A DNA stretch of 64,000 bases, taken from an uncultured Kordia sp. (GTDB lineage Bacteria; Bacteroidota; Bacteroidia; Flavobacteriales; Flavobacteriaceae). Below the pieces are notes generated by a model. It saw only the letters and a program-made list of their open reading frames with translations. It was not told the origin of the DNA and did not search any database. Position 1 is the stretch's first letter. Every line of letters begins with the position of its first letter. The translations under genes and the position numbers were made by a program. Positions 9,789 to 18,818 of this stretch are shown in pieces. Location: contig NZ_CANLEA010000007.1 of NCBI RefSeq assembly GCF_947489565.1, positions 1-64,000 of the forward strand, given 5' to 3'.

Positions 9789-10523
9789 CTACTGAAGCAA
9801 CTTATTCAAAATAACTTCCAGATATTCAAGGTCTTTCTCTGTAAAATCTTTCACTTCCTTAGTTTGTTTGTTAAATGTTGGAGGAATTCCAGGACCGATA
9901 TATTCAACAATTCCATCGGTGTTTACGATTATAATTTTTGGATAAGCTTTGACTCCTAAATCATTCTTTAAAAAAGATTTTGCGCTGACCAAATGATCAA
10001 AATTATAAGTGTTCGTTTTCAAAAACGTTGTTACTTCTTCTTTAGAATCAAAAGTAATCGATCTAAAATCAACTTTATCCTTATACTTTTCTTGTAACTT
10101 GTTCAATATTGGCATTTCGCGTCTGCATGGAACACAATCCACAAACCAAAGATTGATAAAAGTTACCTTTCCCTTCAAATCTTTAGCCGTTACTTTTTTG
10201 CCTGCTAAATTTCGCAATCTAAAATCAGGAAAGGCTTTGTGTTCAAGTGTATACAGCTTTTCGTTTCTTCCTGGAGCACTTTCAAATTCATACTTAATAA
10301 TATGGATGATGGAATCATTTCTTTCCATAGTATTCACAATCGTATAACTCGTAGTCACTACAAAAGTGTTATTTTTTGCTTTATCATTTAAGTTCTTAAT
10401 TCTTTCGTCTAACTGTGTTTTGGTAAGAACTTTGTTTCCTTTCTGTGTTTTAAAATATTCTTGTGCCTGCGTTGTAGGTATACAAAAAATAAAAACTAGG
10501 AATACAAAGAAGTACTTCGGCAT
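9789..10523 (-). CDS. Secreted TlpA-like thioredoxin-fold protein
   Basis: 244-residue envelope protein with an N-terminal signal peptide (MPKYFFVFLVFIFCIPTTQAQ). A helical segment of unknown role follows, then a TlpA/ResA-type thioredoxin domain from about residue 95. The redox motif is Cys130-Val-Pro-Cys133 in LWFVDCVPCRREMP. A cis-proline segment (VKAYPKIIIVNTDG) and a GPG turn are present. Members of this family reduce disulfides of exported or cytochrome proteins; the partner is unknown here. The gene stands alone, divergent from the AraC-type regulator at 10772. Confidence 0.88.
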   Translation of the reverse strand: MPKYFFVFLVFIFCIPTTQAQEYFKTQKGNKVLTKTQLDERIKNLNDKAKNNTFVVTTSYTIVNTMERNDSIIHIIKYEFESAPGRNEKLYTLEHKAFPDFRLRNLAGKKVTAKDLKGKVTFINLWFVDCVPCRREMPILNKLQEKYKDKVDFRSITFDSKEEVTTFLKTNTYNFDHLVSAKSFLKNDLGVKAYPKIIIVNTDGIVEYIGPGIPPTFNKQTKEVKDFTEKDLEYLEVILNKLLQ

Positions 10524-10667
10524 GATACAGTTGTCTTTTTAGAAAGTTAGGAAATTCAATATACATCAAATAATAGAAGAAGAAAAACAGTCTTCGTAAG
10601 AAAGAAATCCAAAAAGCAATCTAGTTATTTTTTGATTGAAACGAACAAAGTCTTACTGTTTCAAAAT

Positions 10668-10697
10668 CTGAGCGTATAATCAAAAGTAGTATATTTG
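10668..10697 (+). promoter_or_regulatory. Bacteroidota-type promoter of the AraC gene
   Basis: TATATTTG at 10690-10697 matches the Bacteroidota -7 box TAnnTTTG. CTG at 10668-10670 is one base off the -33 TTG, at the expected 19-base spacing. This predicts a start near 10704, about 70 bases before the coding start. Confidence 0.5.
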
Positions 10698-10771
10698 ACT
10701 TGATGCCAATTTGAAATGCAGTGTTTATCAAGTGTACACACAACTTTTAGCCAATTAAAATCCGAAAGCCA

Positions 10772-11605
10772 TTGATTTTTGAAAACCACATTCTAGAAAA
10801 ACCTTTAGCAGATTATATTGAATCTATCTTTTATTTTAAAGGCTTTACGCCAGATCATTCCATAGAAAGAGTCGTGCCAACAGGACATCTTTTTATCATC
10901 TTTGAATTGGATGGTTTTGAAAGAAATACGTTTAATAATGAAACGCTGCAACCTAATGGAAACTATAAAAATGTATGGATTTCAGGAATGCATAAAAATC
11001 ACTTGACCATTTCGGCACATCAAGATTCTGAAATGTTTGTAATTCAGTTTAAAACCAGTGGCGCATATCCTTTTTTAAAAATACCAATACACGAAGTAAA
11101 TAATAAAGTCATAGATGGTCAAGAATTTTTTGGTGATGACATTCTAGATTTAAGAACTCAAATTTTAGAAGAAACAGAAATTACGGGTAAGTTTACAAAA
11201 GCCGAAAACTGGTTACTCAGTAAACTTGATACAAAAAAAACGGCTCCTACTGAAGCTTTACATGTACTTTCTCAGTTACAAACAAAACCTGTTTCAGAAG
11301 CCAATGAAATCGTTTCTTCTTATCCAAACTCTCAAAAACATTTGATCAACCAGTTTAAAAAATACTTCGGTTTGACTCCTAAAGTGTTTCATAGAATTTA
11401 TAGATTTAATGAAATACTAAAGCAAATCCATAACAAAGAAGATCTAAAATGGTCGCAAATAGCGTATGAATTCGGATATGCAGATCAATCACACTTTATA
11501 AAAGAATTCAAAGAGTTTTCCGGGTTCAATCCGCAAGAGTTTATAAACTCAGATTTTCATAAAGATGATGAAACCAATTTTTTTCCGATTGATCGAAAAG
11601 GTTAA
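10772..11605 (+). CDS. AraC family transcriptional regulator
   Basis: 277-residue regulator. The N-terminal domain (residues ~1-150) is a cupin-like effector domain of the kind found in many Bacteroidota AraC proteins (VPTGHLFIIFELDG...). Two helix-turn-helix motifs fill residues ~170-265. The second ends with the AraC signature IAYEFGYADQSHFIKEFKEFSGFNPQEF. The only sensible start is a TTG codon, since the first in-frame ATG comes tens of residues later. The next gene encodes an SRPBCC protein on the same strand 59 bases away and could be a target or a partner. The effector is unknown. Confidence 0.87.
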   Translation: MIFENHILEKPLADYIESIFYFKGFTPDHSIERVVPTGHLFIIFELDGFERNTFNNETLQPNGNYKNVWISGMHKNHLTISAHQDSEMFVIQFKTSGAYPFLKIPIHEVNNKVIDGQEFFGDDILDLRTQILEETEITGKFTKAENWLLSKLDTKKTAPTEALHVLSQLQTKPVSEANEIVSSYPNSQKHLINQFKKYFGLTPKVFHRIYRFNEILKQIHNKEDLKWSQIAYEFGYADQSHFIKEFKEFSGFNPQEFINSDFHKDDETNFFPIDRKG

Positions 11606-11664
11606 TTTTTTACTATCATGCTAATTTTTTAATATCTTAATTTGTAATTCACATGTATAGAATT

Positions 11665-12243
11665 ATGAAAAAAATAATACTTCAAGCTGTTTTCTTGTGT
11701 CTTCCTTTATTGCTTTTGGCACAAGAACCTATAAAAAATAGAGTTCAATCTGTGATAGATTCTTCGCATGCAAACAATTTAGTTTTAAAACAATCTTTTG
11801 AAATCAATGCGCCGCTAGATGCTGTATGGAATGCTTATACTACAAAAAAAGGTTGGGAAAGTTGGGCAACTGCTAAAGCTGAAATTGACTTCAAAATAAA
11901 CGGAATTATCAAAACGAATTACAATAAAAATGGAGAAATTGGAGACGATTCAACCATTACATTGCATATTATAAATTACATTCCCAAACGTATGTTAACG
12001 CTTCAAGCAGAGATTACCAAAAACTTTCCTGCGTTCATGAAAGCCGATGAAAAAGACTTATTTAATATGATTCTCTTTGAAGAAATCAGCGCAACCAAAA
12101 CAAAAGTGATATCCTACGGAATTGGCTATAAGAAAAATGAAAAATATATGTCTTTAATGAAGTTTTTTATTCAAGGCAATGAACAATCGTATATAAACTT
12201 GATATCGTATTTAGAAACAGGAAAACCTTCAGTAAAATATTAA
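11665..12243 (+). CDS. Secreted SRPBCC (AHSA1-like) domain protein
   Basis: 192-residue protein, taking the second Met (11665) as start because it gives a clean signal peptide (KKIILQAVFLCLPLLLLAQ). The earlier ATG at 11653 adds only four residues. The body is an SRPBCC/START-like ligand-binding fold: QSFEINAPLDAVWNAYTTKKGWESWATAKAE is the typical AHSA1 N-terminal strand and helix. Its ligand is unknown and the export signal is unusual for the superfamily. The DUF4287/DUF5655 gene begins 3 bases after its stop, so the two are co-transcribed. Confidence 0.82.
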   Translation: MKKIILQAVFLCLPLLLLAQEPIKNRVQSVIDSSHANNLVLKQSFEINAPLDAVWNAYTTKKGWESWATAKAEIDFKINGIIKTNYNKNGEIGDDSTITLHIINYIPKRMLTLQAEITKNFPAFMKADEKDLFNMILFEEISATKTKVISYGIGYKKNEKYMSLMKFFIQGNEQSYINLISYLETGKPSVKY

Positions 12244-12246
12244 ATT

Positions 12247-12789
12247 ATGGATAAAGCACTTCAAACAATGATTGATAATATGCCTGAAAAAACAGGTAAA
12301 TCACTAACCGAATGGAAAGCATTGTTAAAAAACAAAACCTTTGCCAAGCATTCTGAAGCCGTAAATTTTCTTAAAAAAGAACACGGCGTAACACATGGTT
12401 TTGCCAATACAATTGTGACTTTATCAAAGGAAGAAAACAACACACCAGATGATCTTGTTCAAAACCAATATAAAGGCAAAGAAAGTCTAGTTTCTATATA
12501 CGAAGCACTTTTGTCGGTAGTAAGCGCTTTTGGTGAAGATGTAACCATTACACCTAAAAAGACTAGCGTAAGCATCATTAGAAAAAAACAATTTGCACTT
12601 ATAAAACCAGCAACTAAAACGAGAATTGACTTAGGTTTAAAAATAAAAGACAAACCAACTACGGAACGACTTGAAAATTCAGGACCATTTGGAACCATGT
12701 GTACGCATAGAGTACGATTGACAGACGCTAATCAAGTGGATGCTGAATTAAAAGAATGGCTTTTAGAAGCCTATGAAAAAGCACAATAA
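12247..12789 (+). CDS. DUF4287 and DUF5655 domain protein
   Basis: 180-residue cytoplasmic protein with two small domains. Residues ~1-65 match the DUF4287 pattern (TMIDNMPEKTGKSLTEW ... HGVTHGFANTIV). Residues ~75-178 match DUF5655 (a transport-associated/MmcQ-like helical fold) with SIYEALLSVVSAFGEDV and a C-terminal DAELKEWLLEAYEKA helix. The function of either domain is not established. It starts 3 bases after the SRPBCC gene, so the AraC-SRPBCC-DUF4287 group probably forms a small functional unit. Confidence 0.85.
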   Translation: MDKALQTMIDNMPEKTGKSLTEWKALLKNKTFAKHSEAVNFLKKEHGVTHGFANTIVTLSKEENNTPDDLVQNQYKGKESLVSIYEALLSVVSAFGEDVTITPKKTSVSIIRKKQFALIKPATKTRIDLGLKIKDKPTTERLENSGPFGTMCTHRVRLTDANQVDAELKEWLLEAYEKAQ

Positions 12790-12825
12790 GATGGTGTGTT
12801 TATATAATTAAGAAAAAACTAAGAG

Positions 12826-12985
12826 AATTCGTATTGAGTTTTTCGAAGTGAAGAGTATTCAACATCATACATTTCTCGATACAATTTTTTGCAAAAATCA
12901 CTCGAAAAGACGTTTTGAGATTATAATTTTATTCAATATATCTAAAAACACTCGTACTGAGCTTGTCGAAATGAAGCAAGTGTAA
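12826..12985. repeat. Dispersed intergenic repeat (TTGAG..TTCGAAGTGAAG type)
   Basis: Non-coding stretch with related pieces: TTGAGTTTTTCGAAGTGAAG near 12834, TTTCTCGATACAATTTTTT near 12872 and CTGAGCTTGTCGAAATGAAG near 12958. Matching pieces recur at the right end of the window (63936-64000). They look like members of the same family of short intergenic repeats as the GTCA..TCGAG element. Confidence 0.55.
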
Positions 12986-13053
12986 TTGTCTAAACCCTAA
13001 GTTTCTGAAATCAAGCTTTTTAATTGAGGATTTGAAAACAATAAACTCTTTTT

Positions 13054-15339
13054 TTAAAGTTCAGTTTCTAATTTGGAATTCAAGTTAGAGGCAATTGTTT
13101 TTTTGAATAAATCTATATCATAAGGTTTTAAAATAATATCATTCATACCACATTCGAAGATTTGATTTTTTTGTTCCTCTATGTCTACGGCAGTAAGTGC
13201 AATTATAGGAATCGTGGTATTAAACTGTCTAATATCTTTAGTAGCTTCAATGCCGTTTTTTACAGGCATATTAATATCCATTAATATCAAATCGAATGTA
13301 GATTGTTTAACGGCGCTGACTGCTTTTTCTCCATTTTCCGCAATAGAACAAACAACTCCTTCACTGTCTAGAATACGTTTCGTAACAGTTTGGTTGATAC
13401 GATTGTCTTCTACAATAAGTACTCTTTTATGTTGTAATTGTTTAAAATCTAAAATAGGAGACATATTCTGTTCTAAAGTCTCATTAGAAATTAGCATACT
13501 TAGCGTAAAAGTAAACGTACTGCCTTTTCCAAGCTCGCTTTCTACGGCAATAGTTCCGTTAGCTTGCTCTATTAGTTTTTTAACAATTGGTAAACCTAAA
13601 CCAGTGCCTTGATAAGCGGAAGACGACGAATCTATTTGCGCAAATTCATTAAAAACGTGATCTAATTTAGTTTTCTCAATGCCAGGACCAGTATCCTTAA
13701 TTGTAAATTTCAACTTTGCAACAGTATCTGTTTTTTCTAATAGTTCTATAGTGATATCAATCTTTCCTTTCTCTGTAAACTTACAGGCGTTGCCTATTAA
13801 ATTCATAAGTATTTGAGACAATCGTACCGAATTACATTTTAATAACAAAGGAACTTCTTTATGTAGCGTTACACTAATTTCATTTTGATGTTGTAGTGTT
13901 ATATACTCGAATGAAGAGACTATTCTAGTCGTTAGCGTTTTTAAATTAAACGTAATATCTTCATCTATAAAGTTTTTATTTTCAATCTTGTTAATATGCA
14001 GTAAATCATTAACAAGCGTGAGTAAATAATTCGCTGAAAACTTTAATGATTTTAAATCTTTTTCATGCTTTTTTAAATCCTCATTTTCAAGTAAAATAGA
14101 ACTTAAGCCAATAACGCCGTATAAAGGTGTTCGCAACTCATGACTTACTGTAGCAAAGAATTTAGTCTTCGTTTTTGCAAATTCTTCACTTTCTTTTTTA
14201 GCTATTAAATACTGCTTATTCTTAATTTTTAAATCTTCTACGAGCGCTTTTCTTCTTTTACTAGAAACGTATGTTATTACTAATATTAAAATCAAAAAAG
14301 CAACAGTAGCTATAGCGAGTATAAAAAAAGTATTTCTTCGTTCAGCTTGTTCTACTAAAAGTTCTTTTTCCAGCTCATTAGTCTTAATCTGATTTTTATA
14401 GCGCTCTACATTTAACTTTGCATTTACCGCATCAATAATATTTTTGGCTTCACTTTCTTCTCTTCCTTCTTCATAGACCTTCAGTATCTTATTAATTTTA
14501 TAAAATTCTTTATAATCTTTTTTCAACTCCAAAGCTTCTCTGTAGCCTGTGTAGCCTTCTACTAAAGCTTCCACAAAATCAGTATTTTCACAAAGCGCAA
14601 TTGTTTTTTTAAAGTTTTCTATCGCTTCATCTGCTTTATTAAGCAATAAAAATCTTCTTCCTACATTGTGAAAATGACTTGCTTGAAAATGCGGAGGATT
14701 TCCTATGGCATTTAAGTAGAACGCTGTTTTTTCTATATGATAATTGCTACTATCAGGGTTATTAACTTCATTAAAAGCACGTGCTAAATTATGATGCAAT
14801 ATAAATAGGCGTGTCGTATCTTTTAAACGTTCGGCCAATTCAACACTTTCTAAATATATACGTATGGTTATGTTTTTTTGACCCTCTTTGTAGTAATAAA
14901 TATTTGCCAAATTGGCTTTTGATTTTAAAATAAGAGAACTATCATTTGTTTTCTCTGCATATGCTAAAGTCTTTAAAAATAATTTCTTTGCTTTTACACT
15001 ATCTTTTACCTTAATTAAGGTATTACCAACAACTCCTCTAGTATCGTGAATATGATTTGCATTGCTGCTCATTTTTGCTAAAGCCAAACCTTTATCTGCA
15101 TAAATTAAAATAGGAGCATAATTTGCTTTGTAATGCTCTTCATTCATTAATTTAATCATGGCATCTACATGTGCTGTAATCTCAGTTTTTGTAGAGTCTT
15201 TAGATATTGTAGGTAATGCGTCTAATATGGAATTAAGATTATTTGAATTTAAATTAGGATCTATATCTTGTGTCTGACCTTGCAAAGTCAAACTAAAGCA
15301 GGATATAATTAGAATTAATATTTTCGTAAGCAATTTCAT
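13054..15339 (-). CDS. Hybrid two-component histidine kinase with TPR sensor and receiver domain
   Basis: 761-residue sensor protein. It starts with a signal peptide (KLLTKILILIISCFSLTLQG), followed by TPR-like helices to about residue 300, probably in the periplasm. A coiled segment and one membrane helix (FFILAIATVAFLILILVITYV, ~335-355) follow. The HisKA domain carries the phospho-acceptor His400 in ATVSHELRTPLYG. The HATPase domain has N-box NLIGNACKF, DTGPGIE and GTGLGLPIV. The C-terminal receiver has the phospho-acceptor Asp688 (LILMDINMPVKNG), the ILKPYD lysine and conserved IALTA. No cognate response regulator lies next to it, so an output protein must be encoded elsewhere. Confidence 0.92.
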   Translation of the reverse strand: MKLLTKILILIISCFSLTLQGQTQDIDPNLNSNNLNSILDALPTISKDSTKTEITAHVDAMIKLMNEEHYKANYAPILIYADKGLALAKMSSNANHIHDTRGVVGNTLIKVKDSVKAKKLFLKTLAYAEKTNDSSLILKSKANLANIYYYKEGQKNITIRIYLESVELAERLKDTTRLFILHHNLARAFNEVNNPDSSNYHIEKTAFYLNAIGNPPHFQASHFHNVGRRFLLLNKADEAIENFKKTIALCENTDFVEALVEGYTGYREALELKKDYKEFYKINKILKVYEEGREESEAKNIIDAVNAKLNVERYKNQIKTNELEKELLVEQAERRNTFFILAIATVAFLILILVITYVSSKRRKALVEDLKIKNKQYLIAKKESEEFAKTKTKFFATVSHELRTPLYGVIGLSSILLENEDLKKHEKDLKSLKFSANYLLTLVNDLLHINKIENKNFIDEDITFNLKTLTTRIVSSFEYITLQHQNEISVTLHKEVPLLLKCNSVRLSQILMNLIGNACKFTEKGKIDITIELLEKTDTVAKLKFTIKDTGPGIEKTKLDHVFNEFAQIDSSSSAYQGTGLGLPIVKKLIEQANGTIAVESELGKGSTFTFTLSMLISNETLEQNMSPILDFKQLQHKRVLIVEDNRINQTVTKRILDSEGVVCSIAENGEKAVSAVKQSTFDLILMDINMPVKNGIEATKDIRQFNTTIPIIALTAVDIEEQKNQIFECGMNDIILKPYDIDLFKKTIASNLNSKLETEL

Positions 15340-15610
15340 GTTAATCTTGAGAGTTTGGGAACAACAAGATACATATTTTCTAATAAAGAATTGCTTTTTA
15401 ATACTTTAAGAAATCCTCTAAACAACTATAATATGAAGATATGAGTATTAAAAATTCAGAACCTATCTCTAAAAGACTCTCGGACATAATTGCATATGAA
15501 CAACCTTATTAAAAAAATGAGTTATCAACTTGATTTGTATTTGCTATAAGTTTAATACTAAACCATGCAATTACATAGAGTCGAAACCATTTTAGTACTT
15601 TTACGAATCA

Positions 15611-16243
15611 ATGAAAATGAACGAAAAAAATAGAGATTATAACCAGCCAATACAATGGAGTGGAGATTTAGATGATGATTGCACAGCAAAGTGGTCAGGA
15701 TTAATGTTACGCGCAGAATGGATGGATGAAGACTATTGGTGGTGGTGCGTTTATGATACACTTGATAATCAAAATCAGATTGATAGTGCTAATGAATATG
15801 ATGAACGAATTATTGGAGGAGAAAAAGCACGAGAAAAAGCCGAAGAAGTAGCCAAAGACTATCTAAAAAATGAGTTGATACACAAATTAAAAAACTCAGA
15901 AGAAGAAATCGATTTTGACAAATTGATTTCAGATTTAAAACGTATAGGAATTTCACCTATAGTTACAATTTTTATTTTAGTCAAAGATTTTGGATTTGAA
16001 TATAGTGATGCGAAAAACAAAGTATTTGATGCGCCAGTTTGGAAAGGAGTAAGAGAACAATCTGAAATGCTGACTCAATCCTTTTTGGATGCTGGAGCAG
16101 AAGATGCGGATGAAGTGGAAATGATTGACGGACGAGTAGCTTCAATAACGTTTGATTTGACAAAAGAAGATGCGGAAAAAGAAGATGAGGAAAAAGAAAA
16201 ACAAACTTTTTGGAAAAGAGTAAAATCGAAATTTAAATACTAA
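15611..16243 (+). CDS. Hypothetical acidic protein
   Basis: 210-residue soluble protein that I do not recognise. The N-terminal part is Trp-rich (PIQWSGDLDDDC, MDEDYWWWCVYD). The middle is helical (residues ~75-130) and the C-terminal ~40 residues are a charged Asp/Glu/Lys tail ending FWKRVKSKFKY. There is no signal peptide or membrane segment. A second ATG two codons later (15617) is an equally possible start. The gene stands alone, with a repeat-rich spacer after it. Confidence 0.65.
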   Translation: MKMNEKNRDYNQPIQWSGDLDDDCTAKWSGLMLRAEWMDEDYWWWCVYDTLDNQNQIDSANEYDERIIGGEKAREKAEEVAKDYLKNELIHKLKNSEEEIDFDKLISDLKRIGISPIVTIFILVKDFGFEYSDAKNKVFDAPVWKGVREQSEMLTQSFLDAGAEDADEVEMIDGRVASITFDLTKEDAEKEDEEKEKQTFWKRVKSKFKY

Positions 16244-16287
16244 AAGTGTACTACAATACAGTATATAAAAGATAGCTAATAAATTTT

Positions 16288-16366
16288 ACCAACATACCAA
16301 AATACCAGCATACCAACATACCAAAAGGCAAAGCCGCGTCTAACAATCTAACAATCTAAGAAGTCT
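16288..16366. repeat. Short tandem ACCAACATACC/ACCAAAATACC units plus TCTAACAATC repeat
   Basis: Four or five imperfect units of ACCAaCATACC at 16288-16323, followed by GGCAAAGCCGCGTCTAACAATCTAACAATCTAAG-like sequence to 16366. The second part recurs in inverted form at 63448-63484, which makes it a dispersed intergenic repeat. No coding signal is seen. Confidence 0.7.
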
Positions 16367-16369
16367 AAA

Positions 16370-16798
16370 TCAAGCTTTAATAAAATCTTCATATTCATAA
16401 TAAAACGCTTCAAACTGTTGCATCGTTTCATTCAAAAATACCATCGTTTCTTGCCAAGTATTTTTATTGTGAATAGAAACATGGTGCTTTTCCAAGTAAA
16501 TTCTGGAAATTTCTTTGCCATTAGGTAACACATGATCTTCATCAAAAGTAGCATCTGGTAGAAATTCGGCTGTCAAAATAGCTTTCAGTGAAATCATTTT
16601 ATCCCAATATTTGATACGATTCTCAATATTCTGATCTTCAATATCCAACGTAACCATGGCTTTCTTTTTATCAAAATAAAACTTAAACGAAAAATCGCGA
16701 ATCTTTGTGTTGTACAAAATCCACTTTCGTGGGAATGATTTCCCAAACGAAGTCCAAAAATCTTCTCGTAATTTCCTTGATTCTGCTTTACTAAACAT
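16370..16798 (-). CDS. DUF4268 domain protein
   Basis: 142-residue cytoplasmic protein that matches the DUF4268 pattern from end to end: FSKAESRKLREDFWTSFGKSFPRKWILYNTKI, FKFYFDKKKAMVTLDIE and the C-terminal helical part QQFEAFYYEYEDFIKA. I take the second Met (16798) as start because the domain begins at FSKAESRK; a start at 16819 would add seven residues. The domain is often seen at the C-terminus of nuclease-related proteins but also alone, as here. Function is not established. Confidence 0.8.
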   Translation of the reverse strand: MFSKAESRKLREDFWTSFGKSFPRKWILYNTKIRDFSFKFYFDKKKAMVTLDIEDQNIENRIKYWDKMISLKAILTAEFLPDATFDEDHVLPNGKEISRIYLEKHHVSIHNKNTWQETMVFLNETMQQFEAFYYEYEDFIKA

Positions 16799-16983
16799 GA
16801 AAAAACTGCAATTTTTCATTCCGCATTGTACATTGAACTTGTCAAAGTTTGATGCAGAATATTTATACTAAATTTCAAAATCAAAGATATTATATTTTTA
16901 AAAAGTATTTATAGCGTATCCTAAAACTATTATCCGTTTATTTACGTTGTTTCAAGAATAAGAAAGCATTATACATAACTAGT

Positions 16984-17412
16984 ATGAACAAGCAAAAAAT
17001 ATACAACCGTATCGTTCAGTTAAAATTGACAAGAATAGCACTTGTTTGTATCGCTATACTATTGATTGGATGTAGCAAAGATAACAATGCAAACAAGTTT
17101 TACCTTGCCAATGCAACCTACGATTTTGGAAATACAAGCGGAAATCAAATCTTAAAAACAACATTTATCATCGATAACCTATTTGACGTTCCTACGGAGA
17201 TTGTTGCGGTAAATTCAAGTTGTAAATGTGTAAAAACTACATATGCTAAAAAGCTTTTACAACCCAATGAATCCATGGAAATAGCAGTGGAGTTTGATAC
17301 AAAAGGCTTTCGCGGAATGCAGAAAAAATCAATAACGATAGAAACGAATCATAAAAACAATAAGTATATACGTTTCTCGGTACAAACGCATATTGAAGGT
17401 TTTAAAGATTAA
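16984..17412 (+). CDS. DUF1573 domain lipoprotein
   Basis: 142-residue lipoprotein. The hydrophobic stretch LVCIAILLIGC gives a lipobox with the cysteine near residue 30. The DUF1573 domain follows, with its typical ATYDFGNTSGNQILKTTFIIDN start, a conserved Cys pair (NSSCKCVKTTYAKKLLQPNE) and the GFRGMQKKSITIETN strand. DUF1573 domains have an Ig-like fold and are abundant in the Bacteroidota periplasm and outer membrane; the role is unknown. The gene converges with the ZIP transporter gene. Confidence 0.87.
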   Translation: MNKQKIYNRIVQLKLTRIALVCIAILLIGCSKDNNANKFYLANATYDFGNTSGNQILKTTFIIDNLFDVPTEIVAVNSSCKCVKTTYAKKLLQPNESMEIAVEFDTKGFRGMQKKSITIETNHKNNKYIRFSVQTHIEGFKD

Positions 17413-17418
17413 AAAGTA

Positions 17419-18090
17419 TTAAATAAAATACGCAATTACGGTAGCACTAATAATGACAAGTAATTTGGTCAAATTAAACTTATGACCTTCCGAACTTTCA
17501 AACAATATCGTTGTCGAAATATGTAAAAAGATTCCAATCACCAATGCTGTAATTTCGTTTTGATAAGCTTCTAAAAATGTCAAATGTTCCGACAAAAAGC
17601 TTCCCAATGGTGTCATTAATGCAAACAAACATAAAAAAGCTAAAATAGAAGCTCTGGGTATTTTCGATTTATAAAAAAACGTTGTTAAAATAATAGCAAT
17701 AGGAATTTTATGTACTACAATGCCATAAATCAAATGATCGTGATGATGCATAGGAAATCCTTCCAAAATGGCGTGAATACTCAAACTAATAAATAGAAGC
17801 CATGGAAAACTACTATTATCTTTATGAATATGTACATGCCCATGTTCGGCTCCTTTAGAGAAAAACTCTAGGAAAATTTGCAACAGTATTCCTGCCATGA
17901 CAAAAATGCCGTAGCTACCTTTATAATTGCTAAAAACGTTTGGTAATAAATTAAAAATGGTAATTGCCAATAAAAAAGCTCCACTAAAAGCTAGTAAAAG
18001 CTTCATGTGTTTCTTTTCGCTTGGACGAAAGATTGTCACAAAAGTAAAACCTAGCACTACGGCTAAGATCGGTAGTATATAATGCATCAT
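17419..18090 (-). CDS. ZIP family metal transporter
   Basis: 223-residue inner-membrane protein with about eight hydrophobic segments. The ZIP signatures are visible: SIHAILEGFP in helix IV and VVHKIPIAI in helix V, which supply the metal-binding His and Glu residues. A His-rich loop (HGHVHIHKD and HHHDH) lies between helices, as in zinc or iron importers. It begins inside the stop of the upstream methyltransferase gene (4-base ATGA overlap), so the two are translationally coupled. Zinc is the likeliest substrate, but the sequence does not settle this. Confidence 0.88.
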   Translation of the reverse strand: MMHYILPILAVVLGFTFVTIFRPSEKKHMKLLLAFSGAFLLAITIFNLLPNVFSNYKGSYGIFVMAGILLQIFLEFFSKGAEHGHVHIHKDNSSFPWLLFISLSIHAILEGFPMHHHDHLIYGIVVHKIPIAIILTTFFYKSKIPRASILAFLCLFALMTPLGSFLSEHLTFLEAYQNEITALVIGIFLHISTTILFESSEGHKFNLTKLLVIISATVIAYFI

Positions 18091-18818
18091 TTGAAAATCA
18101 TAATCAGTCTTGTAGAAGTCTTTTTATTAAACTTCCCCAAACTATAATCGCCAAAAATAGCTAATAAATTAATATCTGCCGCAGTAAAATAGGATTCAAA
18201 ATCTTTTAAACTCAAAGCTTTTACCTTTTCTGTATAATGATGGTCACGTCCATCAGCTTCAAAACGAATATCTTTATAAATAAATCCGTCTTCTACATAA
18301 CGATGCAAACGAAAGATAATACCATCTACTTCCTTAATTTCATTTTCTACTAAGTTCTCTATAATAAAATCAGCATTCAAGAAATCAATCACACCAAAAC
18401 CATGTTCATTGAGTTCTGCTTTAATAGATTTAATGGTGCGCAAATTATCTGATTCATGTTCAAAATAACCAAAACTAGTAAACAGATTAAAAACAGCATC
18501 AAACTGTTGCGGATATGGTTTGCACATATCATGGACTTCAAAACGAAGAGTTTCATTGGCAAACTCAGAAGCATGCGCAATACTATTTGGAGACAAATCG
18601 ACACCTGTCACATTATATCCCATCGTATTCAAAAACACGGAATGTCTTCCTTTACCACACGCCAAATCTAAAATAGTTCCATCTTCGGGCAAATTCAAAA
18701 ACTCCACCAAATGTTTCATAAACGCTTCCGCTTCATCATATCCTCTGTCTTTATATAAAATATGATAATACGGAGTGTCAAACCACGACGCGTACCAAGT
18801 TGTATTTTCTGTCTGCAT
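18087..18818 (-). CDS. Class I SAM-dependent methyltransferase
   Basis: 243-residue methyltransferase of the Rossmann-fold superfamily. SAM-binding motif I is ILDLACGKGRHSVFL, with VTGVDLSPNSI as the acidic ribose loop and FDAVFNLFTSFGYF as motif IV. No domain indicates the substrate. It overlaps the ZIP transporter gene by 4 bases, forming a two-gene operon on the minus strand. The link between the two functions is not obvious and may simply be shared expression. Confidence 0.87.
   Translation of the reverse strand: MQTENTTWYASWFDTPYYHILYKDRGYDEAEAFMKHLVEFLNLPEDGTILDLACGKGRHSVFLNTMGYNVTGVDLSPNSIAHASEFANETLRFEVHDMCKPYPQQFDAVFNLFTSFGYFEHESDNLRTIKSIKAELNEHGFGVIDFLNADFIIENLVENEIKEVDGIIFRLHRYVEDGFIYKDIRFEADGRDHHYTEKVKALSLKDFESYFTAADINLLAIFGDYSLGKFNKKTSTRLIMIFK

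Noticed and set aside
13181-13612. Long open frame on the opposite strand of the histidine kinase
   Set aside because: It is a shadow of the receiver and HATPase domains, which are fully supported on the minus strand. The same holds for several frames opposite lpdA, rny, rocD and the TonB receptor.
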